Shown here one piece after another: positions 12,200 through 24,665 of a stretch of 64,000 nt of DNA (positions within the stretch are counted from its first letter, which is position 1; every line of letters begins with the position of its first letter). The stretch comes from Microthyrium microscopicum (Eukaryota; Ascomycota; Dothideomycetes; Microthyriales; Microthyriaceae), in the NCBI GenBank assembly GCA_010405405.1, contig MU004235.1:1688538-1752537 (forward strand). The letters are read 5' to 3'. Under the pieces are notes generated by a model. It was given only the letters and a program-made list of their open reading frames with translations, did no database searches and was not told where the DNA came from. The position numbers and the translations under genes were made by a program.

Positions 12200-14150
12200 T
12201 TATATATATAGGGTAGCTTAGTTAGACGTTAGTATTTTTTTTAGAATTAAAATTAGCTTTTTTATTATAAAGATCGTATAGTAATAAAGTATAGTTTTAG
12301 TAATAGTCTTTATAGATTAAGTACTTTATAAATATCTTAAGTTTTGTTATATTAAATTATATCTTAGCACCTTACGTTAATGCTTATTATAGTCTAGTAA
12401 CTACTTATTATAGTTTAGCGTATTACGTATTTTACTTAATCTATAATTACTATAGTAAGATTTGTAACTATATCTTAATATTATAAAGCTAAATTAAAGT
12501 ATTTACTTATTTTAAATAATAGTAAGGTTAAATTTTATAATAAAACTACGAAACTAAATACTAATAGTATAAGCAAAGTATTAATTTATTAACGATAGGT
12601 GTTCTTTTGTCATCTAAATATTAGCCTACTACTTTTTAATAGAATTACGAAGTTTAGACAAAATAAACTTATTTATAGACTTATTAAATCGTATAAACTA
12701 AGCAAGATCTTTCTCTTAAAGGAAGAGAGGTCGTATAAAGTAAGTCTATATTACTTTAAATACCTTTTAGACTTCTAAAAACAAAGGATTACCTATATCT
12801 TTAATATTAATGTTAGTAATCTTCTTAAAGGCCTAAGCTTTAAAGTCTTTTAACTCGTTAGTAATATTAGTATTAAGGCATATCTTTAGATATAGGTAAT
12901 TAACCTTTACAATCGCTATAAAAGATATAAGTACTAATAAGGATCTAAGGTAATTATAGATAATAATTCTAGCTCTAGAACTACTATTAGATAGTATAGT
13001 TATTTAATAAACTTACTATTATTAAATTATATCGTAAATTGCTATAGAAAGTCTTTTAATACTAACATTTAGAGTTATGTTAGCTTATTCTATAGCCTAA
13101 ATAGTAAGCAATTCCTTATCTATAGAGTAGTAGTTATAGCTCCTATTATTTTAGTAAGCCCTCTTTTTATAGTAAGGATAGATTTAGTATTTATAGGCGT
13201 ACTTATCTATTAATAGCTTTAACTTCTTTAGTACTCTATCGTCTAGAATATTATTACTATTAGTAGTATTTTAAGAGGTATTTTAATCGCTAGTTAAGCT
13301 AGCAAGATTAGTTTAGGTACCTTCTAGATAGCAACTCTATAGTTCTTGCGCTATAGTAGAAGTTAAAGATCTAATAATATTATTAGATCCTATAGTAGCA
13401 ATAGATACTTTAAAGGATAAGACTAAGATAAATAAGAGTTAATAATTATAATAAATATTCTACTAGCTACTAAGTTTGGCGTTAAGAGGGTTAAATTAAT
13501 TAGCTTCTTCTAGTAGAGGGTACTTAAGTAAAGAATAGGCAAAATCTAGTAAGATCTTTCTTAGGGTTACTACTATTAAAGAGTAGATTAAAAGCTTTAA
13601 AGATATAGAATATTTATAGTAAGGATAGCCTTTACTTATAAAATAACGCTTTTTCTTGCTTATAACTTTCTTATAGGCTAGACAAAGAGTTCTAAAGGTA
13701 TAGATATATTTATAATAAAATTCCTTATTTAAAATAACTTCCTTCCCTTATAATCTAACTAAGTATTTTATTATAATATTAAAAATAAGAAAAGAATTTA
13801 TTATAGCGTTCTTAGTATCTAATTAGTTAAATTTAAGGACCTTTAGAAGTTGAGATTCCTAAAGTACTAGAGACTTAGAATATTATATTTTTACTACTTT
13901 AACTTAAGTACTTAAAGAAGATTAAGGAAATAAAAGAGGGTAGCTATAGCTAGTAGTAAGAGTTAAAGGAATAATAGTAGTAGAGGCTTATATAGTAGCG
14001 TTAGCAATAGTGAGAGCACTAGGCCTCTTTTTATAGTAGCTCTAACGAGTAAAAATAATAGTATTTTTAGCTTTATAACCTATCTAGAGCAATAGTAAGG
14101 TTAAATTATAATAAAATTTAATAAAGGAATAATAAAGTTATAATAATAGA
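12200..14150. other. A/T-rich transposon interior of unknown content
   Basis: This lies between the transposase relic and the LTR insertion. Stops are dense in all frames. I cannot recognise a second gene. A 26 bp sequence (12518-12546 and 14091-14117, containing AATAGTAAGGTTAAATT) occurs twice in the same direction, about 1.57 kb apart, which might mark a further lost insertion or be chance in low-complexity sequence. Confidence 0.4.
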
Positions 14151-14155
14151 AGAAT

Positions 14156-14317
14156 TGTTATGGGTTAGATAACGAAGAGACAAGTTATATTGTGAGCCTG
14201 CTAAATAGGAAGGTAACTTAGAGAGAAAGAAGAGTTAAGAGACTCTTTAATTGAGGTATTTATATATAATAGGGGTAGCTTAAATGGGCATAGCTTTAGG
14301 GGGTTTAATCCTTAATA
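14156..14317 (-). repeat. 3' LTR of the nested Ty3/Gypsy-like element
   Basis: This 162 bp repeat matches 21574-21735 with about 9 percent difference, all transitions. It starts TGTTATGGG on the plus strand and is preceded by AGAAT. Confidence 0.88.
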
Positions 14318-14828
14318 TTACCTCTCTCGTCCAAAAAATTCTAGCTAAAATACTAAGTTAATCATAAGATCTTAATTTTATCTAGCTATGTTTAACGCTT
14401 GCTATTCTTATAGTTTGTAATAGAGCTTTTATTTATAACGTATAGATTTATGCGTTTACTTTTGGGTATAAAATATAAAGCTTAGGTTATTAACTATTAG
14501 TTCTATACTAGTGTTTTATCTATTTTAGACTAAATTCTAGGTATAAGGCCCCTTTCTTAGCGTATAATGTTAGTTCTTTTTAGTTATAATTTTATAAAGG
14601 TTGCTTAATTAGTAAGTTATCTTATTTATACTTAGTTAGAGCTCTATTATAATATTAAGGAATAAGATTAAAAGAACGTAACTATGGTTAAGTCACTATG
14701 CTTTTACCTATACGTTTAGAGGGTATAAAGTAATATTGTTTCGTAGAGTTAACTATTCTTTCTTTATTATACTTTAAATAAGCTTCTTCTTTTTTAATTA
14801 GTCCTTATTAAGTTTCTTTTTCCTTGCT

Positions 14829-14872
14829 TAATTAATTAATTAATTAATTAATTAATTAATTAATTAATTAGG
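14829..14872. repeat. Tetranucleotide microsatellite (AATT)n
   Basis: About ten uninterrupted copies of TTAA/AATT lie inside the LTR element interior near its 3' LTR. It is a simple-sequence expansion in A/T-rich DNA. Confidence 0.9.
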
Positions 14873-17800
14873 TAAGTTGTTTATTATAGTGGCTATAGCC
14901 TTGCTAACTATATAGAGATAGCTACCCTAATTATTAACGCTTTTAACAATATTGTTAGCTTTAATAGTTATATCCTTATTACTATTGCCCCTTCTTATAT
15001 ATACGTTATTAATTATAATGCTTCTTAACCTTATTTGCTTACTATATATAAGGTAGCTATGCGTAAGGCTTGCTAGAACGATATAAATAAGGGCCTTTAC
15101 CTTCTTAACTAAGTCTTACTTTGTTATTAGAATAATATTATTTATAACCCTTATCTCTATCTGCTAACTACTCTCTAATATAAGAAGGTGTATATAGTTA
15201 TTAACTATTATAATCTATAAAATTGTGCTTTATTTAAGGTACTTTGTATTAATTAAATTATATATACTTCTCTAGCTTTTCTTAATTTATGCTAACATAT
15301 TTATAGAGTAAAGCTCTTTATACTATAGCTAACTATCCTTCTAACTTTTTTAATAAGTATCTTAACTTATTAAATGCCTTCTCTAAGGGGTTTACTAATA
15401 ATTTATAGCTTAACGTTTATAGCATTATAATTCGTTAGAGCTCCCTTAGCACGATTTAGTTAACTAGTAGCTAGGCTAGTTATTTTAAAGCCTTAGGTAT
15501 TTATTATATAAGTATCCTATAATTCTTTACTAAAAATAAGCAGAATAAGACTTATAAGGAGTAGCGTTATACTTATTGCGTTAGCTATTCTAATTTAAAG
15601 AATTAGCTACGATATATAGGTTACGTTTAGCTTTTAAGATTTTATAATAATATATATTTAAACTACGTCTATAATAATAATATTAGCTTAGGTAAGAAGT
15701 ATCTTTATAATAATAAGGAGGAGGTTACTAAGGAGAATAAGAATCCTCTATTATTAACTATCTACTTTAGTCTTCTTATGCCCTAAGGCACTACTTAAGT
15801 TTATCTTCCTTAGTAGTAGAGGTTTGTTAAGTATGTCTTATTTTTTTAGTTTTTTCATATTTTTGTAATTTTCTAGTTTTATTTAGTAAGAAAGGGAGTC
15901 TTAGTATAGATAAAAGAAAAGTATTTCTATGCATAGGTTATAGATAGTACCTTTAATTATATTTCTATAAAGTTAATTACTATGATAAGAGGGCTAGTTT
16001 TTAATCTTAGTTATACTTAAAGAATAGACTAGTTTAGTACTAATCTTCTATAATTATCTTATATATACTTTATCTTCTCTATTTACTTTACGTAGGCTTC
16101 TAACTATTTAATAAAGTTAATTAGTTCTTTCGTTATATCTAGATAACCTACCTATTTAATAATATAAATTATATAGAGTTTACCCTTTATTATCTTCTTA
16201 TATTTTTTAGCTATAATCTTCTCTATTAGCTACTCCTTTTGTTCTTCTTCGTCTAAGTTCTTAACTAAGATTAGTAGTAAATAAGAATTATTAGCGTCTT
16301 AACTTAGGAATAAGTCGTTTATTACTAGTCTAAGTAGGTTAACGTAGAATTTCTTAGTTCTCTATGGCGTATTTAGTATAATTATATATAAGCTTACTAT
16401 CTTTATAACTTAGAACTTAGAGTAATAGTAATTAAACTTCTTCTTTACTTATTTAGTCTTAGTATTCTTTAGGTCTAGCTAGACTTAATTGCTAACTTTA
16501 TACTTAGGCGTTTAGATCCTTATTTAGTTAGCTTATTTCTATATCCTTTCTTAGGTAAGGGTTATAGTATCTTAAGCCTATTTTATAGCTTTTAAAATTA
16601 TATAAGTAGCTTCTTTCTTTCTCTTTTTTAGAGTATTCTTCTATTTAAATAAGGGAGCTTACTTAGAGAAGTTTAGGAAGATAGAGTTCTTAAAGCTATA
16701 AGATAGAAAGAAGAATAAGAGTTTTGTTATAAACGAGCGTTACGAGTTAAGCATAAGTTAAAGTATTAGCATTAGTGAGAACTAGTTTAATTATATATAA
16801 TTTATATATATTTATACTTTGGTTTTAATGTCTAAGTTTTATCGTTCTATAGAGCTATCTATTTAGGGGTAAAATGTAGTTAATAGCTATAGCTCTATTC
16901 GTAGTAGTATATAGAACTTTGTCTAGAAGTTTCTTATAAATGCTAGGTTATAATCGTAGATAATTATATTAGGAATATTATAGAGGGAATAAACGTATTA
17001 TAAGAAAATAGCTATAATGTCTTTAGCTTCTTTTTGAGTAAGGGGGATTAGGATTACTTCTTTACTTAGCTAATTAGTAATAACTATTAAGATTATGTAT
17101 TTATTTAATAGAGGAAGGTTAGTTATAAAATTTATAGATAGTTCTTACTATTATTAGCTTAGGATAGGTAAAGGCTTTAGGAAGCTTCTTTTCTGCTTAT
17201 AACTAACCTTTAATTAGCTATATATATTATAATTTCTTATAAAACGCTTTATATTGGTTATAATTCTAGGCTAGAAGAAGTATAGCTATAGAGCTTAGTA
17301 AGTACCTTTATAGCTAGGATAGCTTTAGGTTAAGGATATATAAGCTACTTATAGTATTGCTATTTATAGAGATTCTAGATTTAAGATCTATAGTTATCCT
17401 CTTTAATAAAGGTAATTCTTACTATTAATTAAGTAGTTAAGAATAGAGATCTTAATACTCATAATTAATAAAGGAAACTTTTATCTACTAGCTTTAATTA
17501 TCTAATAGGCTACTTAATAGGTATTATTAGCCTATATTGCCTTATTCTACTAGGTTACTAATAGTTTAGAAACGTTTAGTATTAGTAGTAGTAAGCTAAG
17601 GATTAGAGCTTTATTAGCTAGTAAAGTCTTTACTAATTTGTTTTTAACTATTATAGGAAGGGTAGTAATATAAATAAGTAAGGCTTATAGTAGTTTAAGT
17701 AATTAATCTCCTTAGGTATAAAGTAGTTAGAAAGTTCTAGCCTAGATCCTCTTATTAGCTATATCTTAAGGTATATCTTATTTATAATAAGAGAGACTAT

Positions 17801-20800
17801 CTACTACGCTATTCTATAGGCTTAGTTAGTACTTAATTATTATATTATACTTTATAAGTTTAATAGACTATTAGACGTGCCTTTCTATAAGCTTTTATAG
17901 TTTTATAAAATGCTTTAGGTTCTTATAATTAAATATTACTTTAAACTTCTTTATTACTTATAGCTCTAAGTTCTATTCTTCTAAAGTAAGTATAATTATA
18001 AATATCTCTTTATTATAGATTAGGTAGTTACTTTAAGCAAAGTTATACTTTTTAAAAAAATAGGCTACTAGTTAAAACTTGCTTATCTTATCCTTTTGTG
18101 CTAGTATGGTTCTTAAAGAGTAACTAGAGGAGTTAGTATAGATAAGAGTTTTTTTATTATAGTTGAATAGGGCTAGTATTTAGTTGGTAGTAAAGAGCTA
18201 TTTTAGCTCTTTAAACGTAGCTCTCTTTAGGTCTTTAAATAAGAAGGGAACGTCCTTTTAGGTAAGTTAAATAAGAGGTTTTATAATTATTTAAAAGTTT
18301 AGTATAAATCTATAATAGAAGTTAGTAAAGCTAAGGAAAGCTTAAACTCTATAAACGTTCTTAGGAGCCTCTTATTCTTAGATTGCTTTAACTTTAGCTA
18401 GGTCTATTAAGATTCCTTATTTAGCCTTAATAATATAGCCTAGGTATGTTGTCTAAGTAGTTATAAATTTATACTTCTAGATATTAAGGTAGAGTCTTGC
18501 TTTTTATAGCTACTTAAGGACTTTATAAACGTAGGCCTTATATTGCTTCCTAGTATTTAAGCTAAAGATTAAGATATTATCTAAGTATATAGAAATGTAG
18601 TTATCTAAGATATTTTAAAGGGTAGAGTTAATAAATCTCTAAAAGGTGCTTAGAGCATTTAATAACCTAAATAGTATTACTATCTATTTAAATAAGCTAT
18701 ATTGTGTCTAAAAGGCTATTTTCTACTTATTACTTTTATGTATTTAAATCTTATAGAATGCTTAAGATACGTTTAGCTTAGTAAACTATTGTGCCTTTCT
18801 TAAGGCGTTTAGTGTCTTATAGATAAGTAATAAGGAGTAATAGTTCTTTATAGTTAACTTATTTAACACGTAGTAGTTATAATAAAATAAAATTAATCTA
18901 TCTGCTTTGTAAATAAAGAGAACTAGTGCTTTAGTAGGTAAGTTACTTACTTAAATAAACTTGCTTTCTAGTAGATTATTAAGGATTCTTCTAAGGGCTA
19001 GTAATTTGTCTTAATTTATAGGGTATAATATTTACTAAGGTAACTAAGGTTTCTTTCTATTAGCGTTTAGGATTAGGTTAATCTTATAGTTTATAGAAGG
19101 GCCTTAGATAGGTAGCTATTTATTAGCTAGCTCTCTTTAAAAGAGGTTAAGGTAATCTGAATACTATTTAGAAAGCTTCCTATAAGGGTTAATATGCTTC
19201 TTTGGAGTAAGGGCTTTTTATAAGTTGTAAAGACTTATAGTAAAGACTTATATAATTAGTATTAAGCTTTCTTAAGATTGTCTTGCCTACTTTTTGGCTT
19301 ATTAGGTAAGTATTCTAAATGCTATAGCCCTAATTGCTACGTGGTTATACTTCTTTTAAGGAGTCTTTAGACTTATAACTATATAACTTATTTTGTTAAA
19401 GACTAGCTTCTTAGGTTTTATATAGAGAATAATATCCTATTTCTTTATTTAAGGTAGGTTAAGGATTATATTATAGCCTAAGGTCTCTTTTATTATAAAG
19501 GCTTAAATAGTTTTTTTATAGCTTTTAATGTTAATCTTTATAATTGCTATTTTGCGAATTTCTTTAGCTTTATTATTTATTTCTTTAATAGGAATCGCCT
19601 AAGGTAGTAGTATGCGTTTAAGTTTATGTCTTTAGGTAAAGTAGAGACTTATAAGGGAATAGGTTAAGTAGCTATTATTAATAAAGCCTATATATAAAGA
19701 AAGTTAATTTACTATTAAAGGTATTAAAAAGGGCTTTATAACTATATTCTAAGTAAAGAACTTTTGACGTTATCTTAAAATAATATTTTTATAATTTTCT
19801 AGCTTAGTATTACGTCTTTAATCTAAGCTTGCTAGTTTTTTAATTCTATATTAGTAATGTTATATAGATTATTATAAGGGTTATTGTTTCTTAGCTAAGT
19901 AGTAGTAGCCCTTACTAGCTAGCTATTTTAGGGGACGTTTAGAGCATTAGTAGTACTAGCTTAGAATCTACTAGTATTGTTTTATAGGCGTCTACCTTTA
20001 GTAGTGCTTTCTCTACTTTATCCTTATCTATAGCTAGCCTAGCCGTAGGAGAAATTCTGACTTCTAGACGATGCTTAGGGCACCTATTTGTAATTTTGAA
20101 TCTTATAATTAGCTAAGCTATAGTAAAAATAAAGGTTATTTTGCTTATAGTAGTTACGTTAGGCTTGGCTAGCTTTAACTTAAACGCCTTTTATTACGTT
20201 TAGGTTCTAATTCCTAGATAGTTAACTTTGCTAAGTATTTATTTTAGCGCTTAGGCCTTTTAAGCTATAATAGCTTATATAGGCTTAAACTATTTAATCC
20301 TAGGTCTTTAAAGCTTCTTAGGTAAAGGTATCTAAATTATTAGGCTAAGGGTAAGTAATTAGAGCTATCTTAAGACTAAAATCTATAGCGTTTTCTAAGA
20401 ACTATATTTAGATAGAGGCAGCCTAAAATTATGCTTTAGTATAGATAAGGTACTGCTAAAACTTAGCCTAAAAGATTCTCTATTCTCTATCTTTTTGTTA
20501 AATTCTTTAAAGGTTTACTAAAGCTCTTATTTTTTCGTATAGGTTATAGAAGAGAAGGTCTATCTATTTTATAAACTTATTAAAACTTATAATATTATAG
20601 CTAGTAGGATTCTAAATCTAGGGAAGGACTTATTAGGCGGCGTCTCTTATAAGCTAGCTAAATATATAGTAGATTTAGGCGTAGTTATCTACGTAAATCT
20701 ATTTATTAATGTGTAATTTTGCTTTAATTATTTGGTAAAAACTAGGATAAAGGGTTAGGTTCTTATATAAATATCGTTCTAAGTTTAGGAGAGCTAGTTA

Positions 20801-21573
20801 AAGGTTTTATAGTAGTAGTTAAAGTAGCTTATATTAGGCGGCTAGAGGATTTATTAGAAGAGGTAGAGGAGGGGCTACTAATCTAGCTATTATGATTAGA
20901 GTCTAAGGAGGATTAGCTTATAAAATTAGAGGAGGGTAATAGCTATAGTTAGAGGTTTCTTTAGCAAAGGGTATAGCTAGTGTTGAAGAAAGAGTTATGC
21001 TAGGCGTTATAGATTCCCTTTAGAGTTATTCTTATTTCTGCTACTACTATTAGGTTAGCGTCTTGTGGGTAGTATTGTTTACTTATTGTGTAAGGATCTT
21101 GCCACTAGCGCAAATATTGGCAAGCTATTTGTTTTGGCTGTTAACTTAGGCTTAGAGTTTAGCATAGACTACTATAATCTATTGTATATTCTTATTTAAT
21201 TATGTATGAATTTTGCTAGTTAACTTGTTTAGTTATTATAAGGCTTATTTGTAATTAGTAGTAGTTATACGTAATTATGAGATAGATGAATTGAGCGTAT
21301 TATTAAGTAGTAAAATGCTATTTATTATTTGTTATAAGCTATTATTAGTTGCTTCTTAGGATGCATCTAAGTAGTTCTATAGCTTCGTCTATTGTTGGTT
21401 GATATACGTAAAGTACGCTTCTACGTTCTTGCGAGTAAAGCCCTTAGAGGACGTTTCTCTATCTCGTTTGGTAGTCATTAGGTAAGAAGGATCTTAGTCT
21501 GCTATTCTAGCTGTTTATTAATGGATGGAGAGGGAGTAGGTAAAAAAGAGGGGTTGGTTTTAAAGTTACTTAA

Positions 21574-21735
21574 TATTATGGGTTAGATAATAAAGAGATA
21601 AGTTATATTATAAGCCTGCTAAATAGGAAGATAACTTAGAGAGAAAGAAGAGTTAAAAGACTCTTTGATTGAGGTGTTTATATATAATAGGGGTAGCCTG
21701 AATGGGCATAGCTTTAGGGGGTTTAACCCCTAACA
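21574..21735 (-). repeat. 5' LTR of the nested Ty3/Gypsy-like element
   Basis: This is the direct repeat partner of 14156-14317. Read on the minus strand it is the upstream LTR. Its outer edge keeps the CTAACA end and touches the AGAAT target duplication. Confidence 0.88.
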
Positions 21736-21982
21736 AGAATTAGCTAAATAATATATCTTAATACTAGAATTATATATGTTTTTTAAGAATTATCTCTTAA
21801 AATACTATAATAGAAGATTAGATACTATAGTAGAATATTAGATATTCTTAGATTAGTAGACTAGAAGAAGCTAATTATTATAGTTACTAAAATACTAACT
21901 TTTAGTATCCTAATGCTATAAACTAGCACTAAAATCCTTAGTTACTATTTAGGCTATTTTATAACTAGAGTTTCATATATTT

Positions 21983-22087
21983 TAGTTTTATAGGCTATTT
22001 TGCATATAATTAGTAGAAATCCTAAAATTACGCCATTTTATGCTAGCACGGGCAAGGGAGAGAGATAGCACTTTTCGCAATTGAGTG
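21983..22087 (-). repeat. Right terminal inverted repeat of the DNA transposon
   Basis: This is the mirror arm of the left terminal repeat. It ends in CAATTGAGTG directly before a TA. The MFS gene starts about 150 bp beyond. Confidence 0.9.
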
Positions 22088-22234
22088 TAATGATGAGGCT
22101 CAAAAAAGTAACGGGCAGGATTACGTCAACCTGATGATTTTCTTTCCTGGAACCGTTCTTTCCAATGGTAGCAGCATGTAGATGATGGTGTACCTGGATC
22201 TACTCATAGGTTCGAGCGGCTTCTTTAAGGGATC

Positions 22235-24016
22235 ATGTCTTCGTCTCAGCCTGATGGCGATGACTCGGACTTGATGATAAGCGCGGCTCGACCCACAGGC
22301 ATCGCTCAAGAGACTACTTTCAATAGTCGAAATGGAGACTCGAGTACCCAGGCCATAAAGTTGATTCACAACACCACCACCAACGATGAACATGTCCGAA
22401 GGGAACTAATCGCCCATGGCTTCCTCATCAATGGAGAAGGGATTGTAACCTGGAGTGGAGGTCACCCACGACACCCTAGAAACTGGAATGTCAAGAGAAA
22501 GATATACGATACAGGGACAATGATCATGTTCGAATTATTTGGAACAACTATAAGTAACACCGGGGTCCGTCTCCCCTCCCTTTCGAGCCAGAACCTAGAG
22601 CCTTCAAACAGTTAACAACAAACATAGTCGTTGACGGCCCTCGATGCATATAAGCGATTCAATATAAGCAAAGACTTGGCCTTATTCGCATTCGCCTCCA
22701 CGTACCTGATCGGCCAGGCCATTGGAGCTATTCTATTCCCGCAATATACAGAATCATATGGTAGAAAACCAACATATCTCGCGTCTGCTGTTGTTTTCAC
22801 ACTTGCCAACGTTGTTGTTGGAGCTTCAGACAACCTGGCTGGCATAATCATAGGACGATTTGTGTCTGGCCTAATGTCCGCAATTCCAGGTAGTGTCCTT
22901 AGTGGAAGCATTGAAGACTTGTGGGGTATCCAGGCTCGCATATGGGTCGTTGATATTTGGGTTCTTGCGTCTGTTCTGGGTATTGGTATCGCCCCATCGT
23001 TCGCAATTGGAATTGGCGCTTCTCGATTAGGGTGGTGAAGTTCTCTCAACCAACTATATAGGTTAGTCTTACTAACATATTGGTAGGCAATGGGTGTACC
23101 ATTTCGCAGCTATTGGCGCCGCTGTGATAACAATTGCAATATTCTTCATCAAAGAGAGTCGACCAAGTCGAGTGCTCAAGGCCGCTATTCAGTCACTGGT
23201 TACGCTTCCCCCGTCCTCCAGTATCAAGGTCGAGGATGACGACTCGATGCCATCGTTCTCGGCTTTTGTGCATACTGGGTTGTTCAAACCGCTCCATATC
23301 TTCTGCACTGAGCCTTTTCTTGTCATTGTAACACTCATGTCAGCCACTGCATACTCATGTGCATATCTATTGCCCGAAGCGCTTCCGAGTGTATATGCAG
23401 GCTTTGGCTACGCACCAACGCAAAGCGGCCTTGTTTATCTGTATATGTGCGTTGGTGGTGTGCTAGCAATACTAGTTCGCGTCTGGGATATTCGCATCAG
23501 TCATCGACGTCTACAGCAAGGAAAGGAGCTGGTAAGTTCTATCAGAAAGGAAGCATGGCCCTAACACGACAGCTAACAGCTAGTACTTAGACCCCAGAAG
23601 ACAAACTTCTTGGCTTCTACATCGCTGCACCACTTCTAACAGCCGCGTTCTGGTGGTTTGCGTGGACCATTCCACCATACGCAGCCTCATTTTCGCCCGT
23701 CGTTTCATCACTGGCAATAATTCCTATGGGATTCGCCATCAATGAGTTTGATTATGTACTTACGGGATACATTGTCGATACTTATACATCAGTTGCTGGC
23801 TCAGCATGTGCACCGCTTGGCTTTCTAAGGGCAATACTGAGTGCTGTGTTTCCAATAGTTGGCGAAAAGATGTTTGAGAGGATGGATAATAACGTCGCAG
23901 CGAGTATACTAGCCATCAATGCGACGGCATACTTGGGAATTGCTGTTGCCTTCTACTTCTTCGCGAACTCATTTAGAAAAGCGAGTCCTTGGGTGCGGAG
24001 AGAGGCAGAGAAGTAG
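22235..24016 (+). CDS. MFS transporter, DHA1-like
   Basis: This is a proton-antiport type efflux pump of the major facilitator superfamily, 535 residues in four exons (22235-22564, 22628-23034, 23087-23531, 23591-24016; all phases agree). After a hydrophilic N terminus of about 85 residues, the motif-A region reads TESYGRK, followed by GRFVSGLMSAIPGSVLSGS, a motif common in the fungal DHA1 subgroup of polyamine and drug exporters. The exon 2/3 join gives SRLGWQWVYHF, the usual loop between helices 5 and 6. Hydrophobic stretches fit about 12 membrane segments. Branch sites (CTAAC) are visible in introns 2 and 3. The start is only 147 bp from the RIP-mutated transposon, yet the reading frame looks intact. 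The substrate is unknown and no partner biosynthetic gene is nearby. Confidence 0.88.
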
Positions 24017-24597
24017 GTGAGGAACAGAGAGGTCATTCTGACTGTATATCCTGCGTAGAAGTTGAGAAATTTGAGATCAATATTGAACTGTAAGCTAGAG
24101 CCTAGGAGGCTGCCAGGCAGAACATGGAAATAGAACTCAAGTCCCCGAGCCTGCTCCTGGACTCCTTGATCTAATACAACGTGCAAATCAAGCGTATACC
24201 CATGTGCAATCGTTACCACCATAATTTTGTTTGTAGATTCAGGAGTTTCGTTTCATCATGCTGCCATGCATAACAATGCTATGGCGATCACCACGTTCTT
24301 TTGAATAATGACAGCCTAGCTATATGAAAGAGGAGAAGTATATGTTTTCCCCTTCTGTTTCAATCTGTAGAAAGATCAAAAGTGATGTTTTATCCATGAA
24401 AAGTGAGAAAGATAAGAAACTGCTGGGTGATCGTAGTGTAACTGATATATATACGATTTTGAGCACATTTTTGGCTGTTTTATGCCCCATTGACGCAGTG
24501 GTTAGCGTGTGGTTCTTAGTCAGTAATTTTCCAACCCTGCGCGGGTCAGCGCTAGTGATCGAGTCGTCATACTAACCGGCAATAGTACTATGACTAA

Positions 24598-24665
24598 GCT
24601 CTAGTATGGCAGGTTTTTGTCCTGTTGCGATGCCAAAGTCGTGAGTTCGACCCTCACATGGAGCA
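24598..24665 (+). tRNA. Possible tRNA gene or tRNA pseudogene
   Basis: The 3' half looks like a real tRNA: a 5 bp T-stem around GAGTTCGACCC (a good B-box), an acceptor strand ATGGAGC with discriminator A, and six T residues at 24671-24676 as a Pol III terminator. The 5' strand GCTCTAG pairs with six of seven acceptor positions. The middle does not fold into normal D and anticodon arms and the total is only 68 nt. It may be a decayed tRNA, a tRNA-derived fragment, or a tRNA whose intron I have not resolved. The anticodon cannot be assigned. Confidence 0.33.

Larger units (their letters stand above)
14156..21735 (-). mobile_element. Ty3/Gypsy chromovirus-like LTR retrotransposon fossil
   Basis: Two direct repeats of 162 bp (14156-14317 and 21574-21735) bound a 7.3 kb interior, and the 5-base sequence AGAAT flanks both outer sides (14151-14155 and 21736-21740), giving a clear target duplication. 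Minus-strand reading places parts in Ty3/Gypsy order: a gag-like start near 21.5 kb, reverse transcriptase-like sequence about 18.2-19.1 kb, an integrase core-like stretch about 16.8-17.3 kb and a chromodomain-like stretch about 16.0-16.3 kb. The copy is thoroughly broken by RIP, with stops throughout. The two LTRs differ at about 15 of 162 positions, all transitions, so their divergence reflects RIP more than elapsed time. It inserted into the Tc1/mariner-like element and is therefore younger than it. Confidence 0.88.
10815..22087. mobile_element. Tc1/mariner-like DNA transposon, RIP-mutated, with a nested LTR element
   Basis: The island is one element. Its ends form an inverted repeat of about 105 bp: 10815-10919 matches the reverse complement of about 21983-22087 with scattered differences. 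Each end starts CACT and shares ATTGCGAAAAGTGCT. A TA dinucleotide flanks each side (10813-10814 and 22088-22089), the expected Tc1/mariner target duplication. Total length is 11,273 bp, of which 7,580 bp is an LTR element inserted later, leaving about 3.7 kb of the original transposon. Inside, sequence is nearly all A/T and rich in TpA, as RIP leaves it. About 1.9 kb (12.2-14.15 kb) has no identified content. Confidence 0.88.

Noticed and set aside
14829-14872. (AATT)n run as a possible origin or regulatory site
   Set aside because: Simple microsatellite inside a fossil element; no other support.
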